A stretch of 47,238 nt of DNA from Nitrospirota bacterium (GTDB lineage Bacteria > Nitrospinota_A > UBA7883 > JACRGQ01): contig JAJRYD010000025.1 in assembly GCA_024275955.1 (NCBI GenBank), forward strand, positions 1 to 47,238, given 5' to 3'. Position 1 is the first letter of the stretch. Every line of letters begins with the position of its first letter. A program made the position numbers and the translations under genes. Shown here piece by piece: positions 36,349 to 43,839 of the stretch. Under the pieces are notes generated by a model. That model saw only the letters and a list, made by a program, of their open reading frames with translations, was not told the origin of the DNA and made no database searches.

Positions 36349-36555
36349 GAAGCACAAACCTTTTTATGCGTAGCTGTCCGTCTTTCTTTTTTGGAGGCAG
36401 ACAGATAGCCGGCGGATGCCGCTTTTAGTAAAACCTGTTTATGTTTGCAAACCTCTGTCAAAAAAAAACGACGTGATAAATCTTTTTTCTTTTGCTTTTC
36501 CTGCTTTAAGATCATGATTTCTCCACCTACAAGCCCTTTTTGGGGGAAGCTCTAG

Positions 36556-36634
36556 AAGCCGAGACACTCTAAAAGAACCGGCTCGCCCGGCAAGGGGGGA
36601 AGAGGGAGCTGCCGGACGAACCGAGAGTGGGCTT
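36556..36634. ncRNA. Candidate structured RNA or large palindrome
   Basis: Nested helices can be traced: AAGCC (36556-36560) with GGCTT (36630-36634); CACTCT (36565-36570) with AGAGTG (36624-36629); CGGCTCG with CGAACCG (one mismatch); CCGGCA with TGCCGG. The asymmetric bulges are GAGA and AAAAGAA, and the terminal loop is purine-rich (AGGGGGGAAGAGGGAG). The strand is undetermined. No known riboswitch consensus is met. It could also be a repeat element of the REP/MITE kind. Confidence 0.4.
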
Positions 36635-36669
36635 ACTAAAACTCCTAACATCACCTAGAACAACTTTTG

Positions 36670-36757
36670 ATCGGACATCTAACGAAAACGGCTTGGCGCT
36701 AATCACTCGACGCTAGTGATTACCTGCCGTTTTGTTATCTTATCAATCGAACATCTA
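36670..36757. repeat. Palindrome flanked by 12-bp direct repeats
   Basis: ATCGGACATCTA (36670-36681) and ATCGAACATCTA (36746-36757) are direct repeats differing at one base. Between them AAAACGGC (36685-36692) pairs with GCCGTTTT (36726-36733), and AATCACT (36701-36707) with AGTGATT (36715-36721). The outer arms end in A and T runs, so it could serve as a bidirectional terminator; the direct repeats suggest an insertion instead. Confidence 0.5.
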
Positions 36758-37121
36758 CTGGTTTGCTACTAGGAGGAAGCACCTTCTATGCCAAAAGCAA
36801 AAACTCTTTAATCTACTGCGTTTGTGCATATCGGAAAGAGTTCTAAAGCAAGCTCACCGGCTGGAAAAATGCGCACCAGCTTATATATTTAAATTAAAAA
36901 TTGGAAGAAAGTTTATAAAATACGGGAGTATAGCTATCCTCATTCCACATTTTTAGAAGGCGCATCTTTTTTCGCAGATGTGCAAAGTTTTGAGGGTATA
37001 GCTGACTGCATTTAAAATCTTTTGAAACAATCTCAAAAAAAGTGTATTCATATGGCGAGGGAGCCTGACATCTCTTTGCTGAGATTAAAAATATGCTTAA
37101 GGTAATTAAGGAGTTTGAAAT

Positions 37122-37478
37122 ATGTCTGATTTAGATTTGGCCGTTGAGAACAATAACCTCTTTAGGTCGATAGCCGCCCGGAAGGCTATTGAGATGCTTA
37201 CAAACGGTTCTAAAATTCAGGTACTCGATGTCAGAACCGAGGAAGAGTTCAACGGCCCGCTTGGTCATATTGACGGCGCTCTGCTAATACCGCTAAACGA
37301 GCTGGAGAGCAGGCTCAAAGAGCTGGAAAAGTTTAGAGAAAAAAAAATTCTTGTGGTCTGCAGGGCGGGACACAGAAGCAAAACCGCCTGCCGTTTGCTA
37401 TCACAAAACGGGTTTAACGACATCCTTGAAGCTGATACCGGCATGGAAGGTATAAGAGAAGCAGAAAAAGGCTCTTAG
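37122..37478 (+). CDS. Cytoplasmic single-domain rhodanese
   Basis: The 118-residue protein is one rhodanese domain, a sulphur-transfer fold. It has LDVRTEEEFNGPLGHIDGAL and the active-site loop CRAGHRSKTA with the catalytic cysteine near residue 85, followed by LLSQNGFNDILEADTGMEGI. There is no signal peptide, so it acts in the cytoplasm. A second rhodanese with a signal peptide follows 97 bases later. The two share the unusual wording EEF(N/D)GPLGH, so they are paralogues. Donor and acceptor of sulphur are unknown. Confidence 0.9.
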   Translation: MSDLDLAVENNNLFRSIAARKAIEMLTNGSKIQVLDVRTEEEFNGPLGHIDGALLIPLNELESRLKELEKFREKKILVVCRAGHRSKTACRLLSQNGFNDILEADTGMEGIREAEKGS

Positions 37479-37575
37479 GATAAGGATAAGGCTATGACAA
37501 TCGAAATGGAAAATCTGCTCTTTTCGTGTTCTACTGGGAGCGGTAGCTGGTTGACAAGCTACGCTGGAGGTAGAA

Positions 37576-37992
37576 ATGAGAAGTAAGCTTACAGCCTCAA
37601 CCGTTTTCGCGGTGGCGGTACTGCTGGCAGGCATCGGCGCTCTGGAAGCGGCAGACAGGTCGTTCGGGTCTGTATCGCCCCAAAAGGCGATTGAAATATT
37701 ATCTATCGACAAAACCGCAATAGTTCTGGATGTCAGAACTGCTGAGGAGTTCGACGGCCCGCTTGGACACCTTAAAGACGCGAAGCTTATCCCTGTTCAG
37801 GTTCTAGGGCAGAGGATGGACGAGCTGGGCAAATACAAAGATAAAACCATTCTTGTAATATGCCTATCCGGCGGACGGAGTTTAAAGGCGGCCGGTATGC
37901 TGTCCCGGAGAGGGTTTAGCAAGGTGCTGAATGTGGAACAGGGAATGAGGGGAATGAACAATATCCCGAACGCCCCTATCGAACGAAAATAA
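37576..37992 (+). CDS. Periplasmic single-domain rhodanese
   Basis: The 138-residue protein has a signal peptide (MRSKLTASTVFAVAVLLAGI, cleavage near ALEAA) followed by one rhodanese domain. The domain has LDVRTAEEFDGPLGHLKDAK and the active-site loop CLSGGRSLKAA, with the cysteine near residue 96. GGAGG lies six bases before the ATG. It is the exported paralogue of the preceding gene, forming a cytoplasm-periplasm pair. Together they may handle sulphane sulphur across the membrane, which is inference. It converges with the methyltransferase gene 18 bases later. Confidence 0.9.
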   Translation: MRSKLTASTVFAVAVLLAGIGALEAADRSFGSVSPQKAIEILSIDKTAIVLDVRTAEEFDGPLGHLKDAKLIPVQVLGQRMDELGKYKDKTILVICLSGGRSLKAAGMLSRRGFSKVLNVEQGMRGMNNIPNAPIERK

Positions 37993-38010
37993 AAAAACGT
38001 AAGCAAAGCG

Positions 38011-39165
38011 TTATCTGCCCAAAAGCCACCAGTCGAGATATTTTCCTTCTGGAAATTTTTTGATAGTGCTGTGGTCTGCTGGAAGAGAGCCATGCTTCAA
38101 AACTTTTAGCCTTTTGCCATCTTCTACAAAAGCTTTTTCGCAAAGCTCCCTTTTCATAAAACCGGAGCAGTTAGCTATCAACAGTTTGCCTCCTTTCTTT
38201 GAGACAAGCGGCAGAGCGAGATTTACAAGTTTTCTAAAGCCTTTCATCGCCGGCTCCAGCGAAGATTTTCTCCGGCAGATGTTGGGCGGGTCGAGGATTA
38301 CAATGTCGAAACTGCCGGTAGCGTTCGAGAGAAAATCCCATACATCGGCGGTGATCCATTCATCGTTTCCAAGAGAGTAGCGGTTGGCCGTAAGGGTTGA
38401 CAAATACTGCTCCCTGCAACGTTCGTCCTCATCGACAGAAAAGACAGATTTGGCACCGTGATGCCGAGCTATCAATGAAAAAGCGCCGGAATTAGCAAAG
38501 CAGTTTAATACAGACTTTCCCTTCACCATAGATGGAAGAAGCTCTCTTATCATCCGCAAATCGAGAAAAAAACCAGTTTTCTGGCCAGTAACAGGGAAGG
38601 AGCTAAACTTCAGCCCACCCTCATCGAAAATAAGAGGCTCATCAGGGATAGAGCCGATTAACGGATAAACTCGCAAATCGCCTTTCCGGCCGCCTGGAAG
38701 TTTGCAGATATGGCTAGAAATGCCGGTAAGCGTTTCGACTGTTTCCGCGAAAGCCGGCAGAAACTTATCCCAAAACTGGAGATACGGTTGCCATACAGAG
38801 ACAGAGGAATAAATATCGCAGGTAAGCCCGGGGAAGAAATCGCCCTCGCCGTTAAGCAGGCGGTACGCCGAACCATCCTTTGCAAATGCCGACTTTTTTC
38901 TAACCACACTTTTAAGCTTGCCCAGAATATGGGAAAGGCTAAAAGGATCTGGAGTTCTTAAAAGCCTCATCGCAATTATCCCGACCGGCTCGTAAATGGC
39001 GTAAGTTACAAAATGGTTTTCGCCATCGACTACCCTTAGAAGGCTGGACGGAGGAAGAGCATCCATAGCCGAACTAGAGATGCCGCGGTATATCCAAGGA
39101 TGCCCGGAACGCACTATTCCAAGCAGTTTCTTAGAAGCCTGATATCGGTAGGTTTTAAGCTCCAC
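38011..39165 (-). CDS. RlmI-like rRNA large-subunit methyltransferase
   Basis: The 384-residue protein fits the RlmI/YccW family of SAM-dependent 23S rRNA cytosine-5 methyltransferases. The N-terminal PUA-like domain includes SGHPWIYRGISSSAMDALPP, followed by DIYSSVSVWQPY and the middle GQKTGFFLDLRMIRELLPS segment. The methyltransferase domain has VLNCFANSGAFSLIARHHGA, SVDEDERC and the catalytic motif FDIVILDPPNICRRKSSL. RlmI of E. coli uses the cysteine of a downstream motif; here NCSGFMKRELCEKAF may provide it. Base specificity is not certain. It is transcribed away from the sigma-54 region at its 5' side. Confidence 0.9.
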   Translation of the reverse strand: MELKTYRYQASKKLLGIVRSGHPWIYRGISSSAMDALPPSSLLRVVDGENHFVTYAIYEPVGIIAMRLLRTPDPFSLSHILGKLKSVVRKKSAFAKDGSAYRLLNGEGDFFPGLTCDIYSSVSVWQPYLQFWDKFLPAFAETVETLTGISSHICKLPGGRKGDLRVYPLIGSIPDEPLIFDEGGLKFSSFPVTGQKTGFFLDLRMIRELLPSMVKGKSVLNCFANSGAFSLIARHHGAKSVFSVDEDERCREQYLSTLTANRYSLGNDEWITADVWDFLSNATGSFDIVILDPPNICRRKSSLEPAMKGFRKLVNLALPLVSKKGGKLLIANCSGFMKRELCEKAFVEDGKRLKVLKHGSLPADHSTIKKFPEGKYLDWWLLGR

Positions 39166-39255
39166 TAGCTAATCTCCATAGGTAAAACAAAAAAATAATA
39201 ATAGCATCTTAGCATTAAGATACGAAAACACCGCACCGTTTAACAGATTCTGTGG

Positions 39256-39269
39256 CAGTAAGGTTACTG
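39256..39269. promoter_or_regulatory. Candidate activator-binding palindrome upstream of sRNA 1
   Basis: CAGTAAGGTTACTG is a perfect six-base inverted repeat with a two-base spacer, about 52 bases before the first sigma-54-type promoter. The half-site GTTACTGTA recurs at 39479-39487 upstream of the second promoter. This is the distance and symmetry expected for a site bound by a sigma-54 activator. Confidence 0.5.
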
Positions 39270-39318
39270 TATCAATTAGACTCAATATTTATCTTATTGT
39301 TTTTAAATGCATTAACCT

Positions 39319-39335
39319 TTGGCATAAGATATGCA
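39319..39335 (+). promoter_or_regulatory. Sigma-54-type promoter 1
   Basis: TTGGCATAAGATATGCA has GG (39321-39322) and GC (39333-39334) exactly ten bases apart. It matches the TGGCACG-N4-TTGCW consensus at most positions (TGGCAT...ATGCA). Expected start of transcription is about 39346. No gene follows on this strand. Confidence 0.65.
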
Positions 39336-39345
39336 CTTATGGAGG

Positions 39346-39430
39346 GCAACATTAAAGAACTGACCTAAACACCCCCCTAATGCGGGCAGGCTAATTCCCC
39401 ACTTAGTCTGCCCGCAACCCCTAAAATTTA
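39346..39430 (+). ncRNA. Candidate sigma-54-dependent sRNA 1
   Basis: From the predicted start the RNA has a single-stranded ACACCCCCCUAA. A 14-bp helix follows, TGCGGGCAGGCTAA (39381-39394) with TTAGTCTGCCCGCA (39403-39416), one pair being G-U. The loop is UUCCCCAC, and an ACCCC segment follows. There is no U-run, so the 3' end is uncertain. C-rich loops of this kind can pair with G-rich ribosome sites. A nine-codon frame at 39338 begins upstream of the expected start and is not credible. Confidence 0.55.
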
Positions 39431-39499
39431 AAATTCTCATGGTAATATATTTCACCAAACATAATGTTTTAACGTTTTGTTACTGTAGCCATTTCGAAA

Positions 39500-39527
39500 C
39501 ATACAGCCATAAAAGTGCAACTGTATG
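39500..39527. promoter_or_regulatory. Inverted repeat upstream of sRNA 2
   Basis: CATACAG (39500-39506) and CTGTATG (39521-39527) are perfect inverted repeats 14 bases apart, ending 23 bases before the second sigma-54-type promoter's GG. Together with the half-site TTACTG at 39480-39485 it may be an activator site; the ACTGTA core is shared with the first upstream region. Confidence 0.4.
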
Positions 39528-39547
39528 ATTTTTCAGGATGTTATCGT

Positions 39548-39564
39548 TTGGCACGATAGATGCT
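39548..39564 (+). promoter_or_regulatory. Sigma-54-type promoter 2
   Basis: TTGGCACGATAGATGCT contains the full TGGCACG block, GG (39550-39551) and GC (39562-39563) ten bases apart, and ATGCT for the -12 element. It is the best sigma-54 match I found in the window. Expected start of transcription is near 39575. Confidence 0.75.
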
Positions 39565-39574
39565 ACTTTAAATG

Positions 39575-39652
39575 ATTACCTTAAAGCTAGCGTTGATGCT
39601 TGCATATATAGTGGGCAGGTCGGCTCCCCCCGGTCTGCCCACGCCTTTTTCT
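39575..39652 (+). ncRNA. Candidate sigma-54-dependent sRNA 2
   Basis: About 78 bases ending in an intrinsic terminator. The helix GTGGGCAGGTCGG (39611-39623) with CCGGTCTGCCCAC (39630-39642) closes the loop CUCCCC and is followed by GCC and five U. It is a paralogue of the hairpin in sRNA 1: the GGGCAG stem, G-U wobble and UCCCC loop are kept, while four pairs differ at both or one side without loss of pairing. A 36-codon frame at 39572 has no ribosome site. Alternative: a terminator for the convergent ATP-grasp gene, though the U-run is on this strand. Confidence 0.6.
39611..39650 (+). terminator. Intrinsic terminator of sRNA 2
   Basis: A 13-bp G/C-rich hairpin (39611-39642) is followed by GCC and TTTTT (39646-39650). 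Transcription on this strand would stop 12 bases before the end of the convergent ATP-grasp gene. On the other strand the hairpin is followed by TATATATGC, a weak signal, so it may act in both directions. Confidence 0.7.
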
Positions 39653-39661
39653 CCTGAGGTT

Positions 39662-40894
39662 CTAGGAAAAACTTTCTTCTAAAGTTACAACAAGCTGTTT
39701 CAGCTCATCCACACTTTCGGCATATATCGCTACATCCAGCTTTCCGGTCATTCTACTTGCGGAAAAATGAAACGGCAAGTACCCAGAACATAATTTTTCA
39801 CTAAACATCTGCTCCCTGCCTGCTTTGCCAACGAAGCTGTCAAAGGATATGCCGCCCGGAACTTCCACACTTAACGATTGAAAAAATATATCTCTATCTA
39901 GGTTTTTCTCCTTTAGCCGGTTAAAAACCGTAAGGAGCGGTGTGGAGCTATTTTTGCGGGCGTTTATTTCGACTGGATAGACCTCTTCCCCATCCCCGTT
40001 TTTCATCAGATCTATTCCTATAAATCCTCTTGCCCCAAATTCGTGCAGACAGTCGGCCACTTTTCCCGCAATTAATGCAACGTTATCCGGCAAAGTTTCG
40101 CTGGTTCCCCCGACGTTGCCTTTATGCTCCGTGCCGTTTGCTAAAACCTGCCTGCTAAAACCAAAAAGAGAATATCCATTATCGTCAAAAAAATACTGCA
40201 GGTTCCAGCTACCGCCATTTTTAATAAATGGAAAAACAAAGTAACGGGTTATGCGTGAATTGCGGCTTATCTTCCTTTTGACATCTTCTATATCGCTTCT
40301 GCTTTCTATAACAAAAGTCTGTATACCTCCTATCGACTCGTTGCCCCTTACGAACAGTTTTCCTCCGAACTTCTCAAGCAGTTTGCCGGTTTTATCCGCA
40401 AACCTTCCTGAACGAACCTGCACAGATTTGATAGCCGGAATATTTGCATCTTCCGACATCCGCTGAAGAAAATAGAGTTTGTTAAACATGCGGGTAATGT
40501 CCGGGTGCATCGTTGCGTTTACTCCAAGCTTTTGGGCTATATCCCTCTCTTCCTCCAGATGCATGTAAAACGAAACTTCCTTCATGCCGGATACAGCTTC
40601 TTTCAACTGCTTCATTACATTTTCGTTTTCGACTATATCCATGGCAAAGTTGCCTTCGCGCCCGCCGCACTCCACTACCTGCTCAGTACCTATGCCGTTT
40701 TCCAACAGGAAACGTAAATAGCTCTCGTCAGGCCTTTCGGGGAGGGCTATGCAGTCTTCCGGCAGGCATTCGAGCAACGACCGCTCCGCGTAACTTTTTA
40801 AAATTTTTTTAAATTCCGCCGGCCGAAACGGCAGAGGCCGAAAAAGGTCGCGGCCGTTCGGCAGATGTATCGCCGGAATATGTAGCCTACTCAC
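39662..40894 (-). CDS. ATP-grasp ligase of unknown substrate
   Basis: The 410-residue protein has a pre-ATP-grasp N-terminal region of about 110 residues and an ATP-grasp fold. The adenine/phosphate part includes [20 protein letters not shown]. The magnesium site near residues 290-312 reads [20 protein letters not shown] followed by [11 protein letters not shown], with the EIN of carboxylate-amine ligases. The overall look recalls PGM1-type peptide ligases, which add an amino group to a carboxylate, but I would not name the product. It overlaps the activator gene by four bases, being the third gene of tolC-activator-ligase. It converges on the sRNA region. Confidence 0.82.
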   Translation of the reverse strand: MSRLHIPAIHLPNGRDLFRPLPFRPAEFKKILKSYAERSLLECLPEDCIALPERPDESYLRFLLENGIGTEQVVECGGREGNFAMDIVENENVMKQLKEAVSGMKEVSFYMHLEEERDIAQKLGVNATMHPDITRMFNKLYFLQRMSEDANIPAIKSVQVRSGRFADKTGKLLEKFGGKLFVRGNESIGGIQTFVIESRSDIEDVKRKISRNSRITRYFVFPFIKNGGSWNLQYFFDDNGYSLFGFSRQVLANGTEHKGNVGGTSETLPDNVALIAGKVADCLHEFGARGFIGIDLMKNGDGEEVYPVEINARKNSSTPLLTVFNRLKEKNLDRDIFFQSLSVEVPGGISFDSFVGKAGREQMFSEKLCSGYLPFHFSASRMTGKLDVAIYAESVDELKQLVVTLEESFS

Positions 40895-42234
40895 CTAAAA
40901 TCCTTTTTGTCCAGTCTGTACTGTTTCATTTTTCTGTAAAGTGTTTTTCTGTCGATCCCGCACCTTTTCGCGACGTTTTGCAGAGCGCCACCCTCTAAAG
41001 AGAGAAGTGCGTCCAGATACTCTTTTTCATAATGCGAAAGCACCTCTTCCTTCATCGAAATAAAATCTAGCTCTACAAGCCTGTTCATATCCGGCAGGCT
41101 ACCTTTGCCGTCTATCGCAGGTTTGCCCGCTTTTAAATCGTCTACGGTATCACCTTTGCACTGAACCACCGAACGCTCGACCACATTTTCAAGCTCGCGT
41201 ATGTTTCCGGGCCAGCGGTGCCTTTTGAGGCTTTGCGTTGCCGGAACAGAAAAACCTTTTACTTTTTTATTGTATTTCTCCGCGAACCGCTTTAAGAAAA
41301 TATCGGCAAGGATTTCTATATCCCCGCCTCTCTCTCTGAGTGGCGGCAGGCTGATAGCTATCACGTTTATGCGGTATAAGAGGTCACGCCTAAATGAAGA
41401 GTCAGAAGCCATTCTAAAAATATCTCTGTTAGTGGCCGAGACAAGACGGAAGTCGGTTTTTTTTTCTACCTCACTGCCGACCGGATGAAAGAGGCCGGTT
41501 TCCAGCACTCTTAAAAGCTTAACCTGCAAAGAGCGCGGCATATCTCCCACTTCGTCAAGAAAAAGAGTTCCCCCGTCCGCCGCCTCCAGCTTTCCGGCAT
41601 GCGTATTAACCGCGCCGGTAAACGCTCCGCGCTGGTGGCCAAAAAGCTCCGATTCCAGCAAGCTCTCCGCCAGCGACCCGCAGTTAAGAGCGATAAAAGG
41701 GCCTTTGGCTCTACAGCTTAAACGGTGCAAGGCACGCGCCACTAGCTCCTTCCCTGTTCCTGTCTCGCCCAGTATCAGTACCGAACTCTCTACCTTCGCC
41801 GCTGTCGCTACAATTTCCCTCATATCGTTAATAGCCTTTGAAGAGCCTGCCATCTCCGGCATACCGGCTTCCTTTGCTTTAGTCTCTTTTTCTGCCGCAC
41901 CCGAAACGGTAAGCTCTATACGTTTTATAACCGCCTCCGCGTCATACGGCTCTGTTATACATGCCGCCCCATACTGCGCCAAAGTGGCTCCTACCTCGGC
42001 AAACCTTCCGGCAGGAGCCGACACTATAAGTTTTTTTTCTTTAAAGCAGGCCGGCAGTGGAAAAAGATCGAAAGAGGCTATAAGCAGGCCGCAATTAAAT
42101 TCTTTTTCTCTGGCAGACGCCTCTTCGGCGTAGAAAGCGGCAGAAACATCGTAGCCGGCATTTTTTATAATGTCGCACAGTGAAGAGGCTTTATGAAAAT
42201 TTCTGTCGTATACAAGTACCTTGAGCGCACTCAC
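40891..42234 (-). CDS. Sigma-54 enhancer-binding protein with degenerate receiver
   Basis: The 447-residue NtrC-family activator opens sigma-54 promoters by ATP hydrolysis. The AAA+ domain has Walker A GETGTGKE (156-163), the sigma-54-contacting GAFTGA loop (203-208), Walker B GGTLFLDE (221-228) and the sensor [21 protein letters not shown] Fis-type helix-turn-helix ends the protein ([20 protein letters not shown]). The N-terminal receiver fold is abnormal: the acidic pair reads YDRN, the phosphoacceptor strand reads [12 protein letters not shown], and the conserved lysine of the KP motif is glutamate (ITEPYD, E95). It is probably not controlled by normal phosphorylation. It overlaps tolC and the ATP-grasp gene by four bases each. 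The sigma-54-type promoters at 39319 and 39548 are its nearest candidate targets. Confidence 0.94.
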   Translation of the reverse strand: MSALKVLVYDRNFHKASSLCDIIKNAGYDVSAAFYAEEASAREKEFNCGLLIASFDLFPLPACFKEKKLIVSAPAGRFAEVGATLAQYGAACITEPYDAEAVIKRIELTVSGAAEKETKAKEAGMPEMAGSSKAINDMREIVATAAKVESSVLILGETGTGKELVARALHRLSCRAKGPFIALNCGSLAESLLESELFGHQRGAFTGAVNTHAGKLEAADGGTLFLDEVGDMPRSLQVKLLRVLETGLFHPVGSEVEKKTDFRLVSATNRDIFRMASDSSFRRDLLYRINVIAISLPPLRERGGDIEILADIFLKRFAEKYNKKVKGFSVPATQSLKRHRWPGNIRELENVVERSVVQCKGDTVDDLKAGKPAIDGKGSLPDMNRLVELDFISMKEEVLSHYEKEYLDALLSLEGGALQNVAKRCGIDRKTLYRKMKQYRLDKKDFR

Positions 42235-43808
42235 TGACCTGTAAACTCTAAAACAATATCATTGTTTTTGAGTACTGTTCCTGTCGCAAGCTCAAGGTTG
42301 GCCCTTGCTTTTAGAAAATCTATCAACGCTTTTATCTCACTGCTTTTAGCTACCGCGAGCGCGTTTTGATATTCGAGAACCGTAAAACCTGTTGAAGACC
42401 CTACTTCGTATTTTTTTATTTCTGCTTCAAGCGTTCTTTCGGCAAGCAAACGCGACGCTCTTGATGCCTTTATTCTTTCGTCCGCCGTTTTTATATCCCT
42501 CACCGACCTGAATATGTCGATTTCGATATCCTGCTTTCTTTTTTTCAGGCCTATCTGCGCCATACTGCTTTCAAGCTCCGCTTTTCCAGCTCTGTTCTTG
42601 GCCAACCTGTTGAACAAAGGATACTCGGCGACTATACCGACACTGTAATCGTAATACCTTCCGCTTCCGACATCACTGAAAGAATCCGACCTTGTGCCGG
42701 TAAACTGCGACGACGACGAGCCTGAGCCAAACTGTACCAGCGACGGGTTCCCTCTACCACGCATTCCTTTGTATGTCACCGAGCCTCGCAGGTTCAGGCT
42801 CGGCAAGGTTTGGTTCCTATAGTAGCTTGAAAGCCTTTTTTTGCTTGCAAGGTCAAGCTCCGCTTGCGTGAAGTCCGGCCTGTTTTTAATCGCAATATCG
42901 ACAAGTTCGTCTGTGTCGAGTTCAAGCGGTTGGTGCATCGGCTCTTCAACTGTCTTTATCGAAACGGTACTACCGGGCCTTGCCGATTCGATATTCAAAA
43001 GAGCCTTCAGCCAGTCCTGATTGTTGTCTATCTGCTGTCTTATGCCTATCAACGCTTCCTCTCTTACCGCTACCGTAGCCTCGGCGGAAACTATCTCTAT
43101 AGGAGCCAATACCCCTACATCGACCTGAAGCATCACCCTTTTAAGAAAATCTTTAGCCCTTTCAAGCGATTCTTTTTGCACCTCCATCTCTTTGTTGAGA
43201 TAAACCATATCCCAATATGCCTGACTGGTTTGCGTAAGCAACTGCATTACGCTCATTCTGTAGGCCTGACGCGATATTTCACGCCCAATGGTTGCGACAA
43301 AAATATTGGTGGTGTTAAAAGTTATCCCCATACCTTTCATCAACGGCTGGGTAAGCGAAAGGGTAATACCTGTATCGTACTGTGGGTTAAGGTTTGCGTA
43401 AATCGAATTGGTCTCCGCTTTGAGCGTCTCCAGCGAAAGCTGGTAGGAAGTTCCAGGCTTTAGCTTTTGCTTAACTCCCACCGAAGCGGAGTTGACACTG
43501 TTTTCCCCGATTGACGGATCCGCAAACGCCGACGCGCTTGGGGTTCTGCTTTTCAGATAGCCCATTTCACCAAAAAGGGTCAGGTCAAACTCCGACTTTG
43601 CTATATTCATATCTTTATCGGCAATTTCCGGAACTTTTTTTAGTATCTGTATATCAAAATTATTCTTAATCGCCGTAAGCAGGCTTTCCCTAACAGAAAG
43701 GCTTATTCCATTTTTAGATGATTCCTCCGCAAAGAGTATCGACGGGAAGGCGGCAAAAGACAAAAGGAGCGCGATTAACGAAACCTGTAGAAACAATTTT
43801 TCAGTCAT
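42231..43808 (-). CDS. TolC family outer-membrane channel protein
   Basis: The 525-residue protein has a signal peptide ([20 protein letters not shown], cleavage near residue 27) and two repeats of the outer-membrane efflux domain, rich in coiled helices ([19 protein letters not shown] and [20 protein letters not shown]). TolC trimers span the outer membrane and periplasm and export drugs, proteins or metabolites with an inner-membrane pump. No pump or adaptor gene adjoins it. Instead it heads an operon with a sigma-54 activator and an ATP-grasp ligase, so it might export the ligase product; that is inference. A low-complexity Ser/Gly segment near residues 355-375 is unusual. Confidence 0.9.
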   Translation of the reverse strand: MTEKLFLQVSLIALLLSFAAFPSILFAEESSKNGISLSVRESLLTAIKNNFDIQILKKVPEIADKDMNIAKSEFDLTLFGEMGYLKSRTPSASAFADPSIGENSVNSASVGVKQKLKPGTSYQLSLETLKAETNSIYANLNPQYDTGITLSLTQPLMKGMGITFNTTNIFVATIGREISRQAYRMSVMQLLTQTSQAYWDMVYLNKEMEVQKESLERAKDFLKRVMLQVDVGVLAPIEIVSAEATVAVREEALIGIRQQIDNNQDWLKALLNIESARPGSTVSIKTVEEPMHQPLELDTDELVDIAIKNRPDFTQAELDLASKKRLSSYYRNQTLPSLNLRGSVTYKGMRGRGNPSLVQFGSGSSSSQFTGTRSDSFSDVGSGRYYDYSVGIVAEYPLFNRLAKNRAGKAELESSMAQIGLKKRKQDIEIDIFRSVRDIKTADERIKASRASRLLAERTLEAEIKKYEVGSSTGFTVLEYQNALAVAKSSEIKALIDFLKARANLELATGTVLKNNDIVLEFTGQ

Positions 43809-43839
43809 AACTTATGTTGAGCCAGTTTTTAGGAAAAGG

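Larger units (their letters stand above)
36358..37121. other. Long intergenic region, 764 bp
   Basis: I see no convincing gene. It holds a large structured palindrome (36556-36634), a second palindrome flanked by 12-base direct repeats (36670-36757), and an A/T-rich leader for the rhodanese gene, with AAGGAG about nine bases before its ATG. A 74-codon frame at 36732-36956 lacks a ribosome site and any recognisable motif. Confidence 0.6.

Noticed and set aside
36732-36956. 74-codon open frame in the long intergenic region
   Set aside because: No ribosome site, basic low-information sequence without motifs, and it begins inside a palindrome; probably chance.
37030-37070. Sigma-54-type promoter before the first rhodanese
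   Set aside because: TGGCGAGGGAGCC superficially resembles one, but GG and GC are not spaced by ten bases.
39572-39682. 36-codon frame overlapping sRNA 2
   Set aside because: No Shine-Dalgarno before the ATG, it would run through the terminator hairpin into the convergent gene, and the predicted RNA start lies after the ATG.
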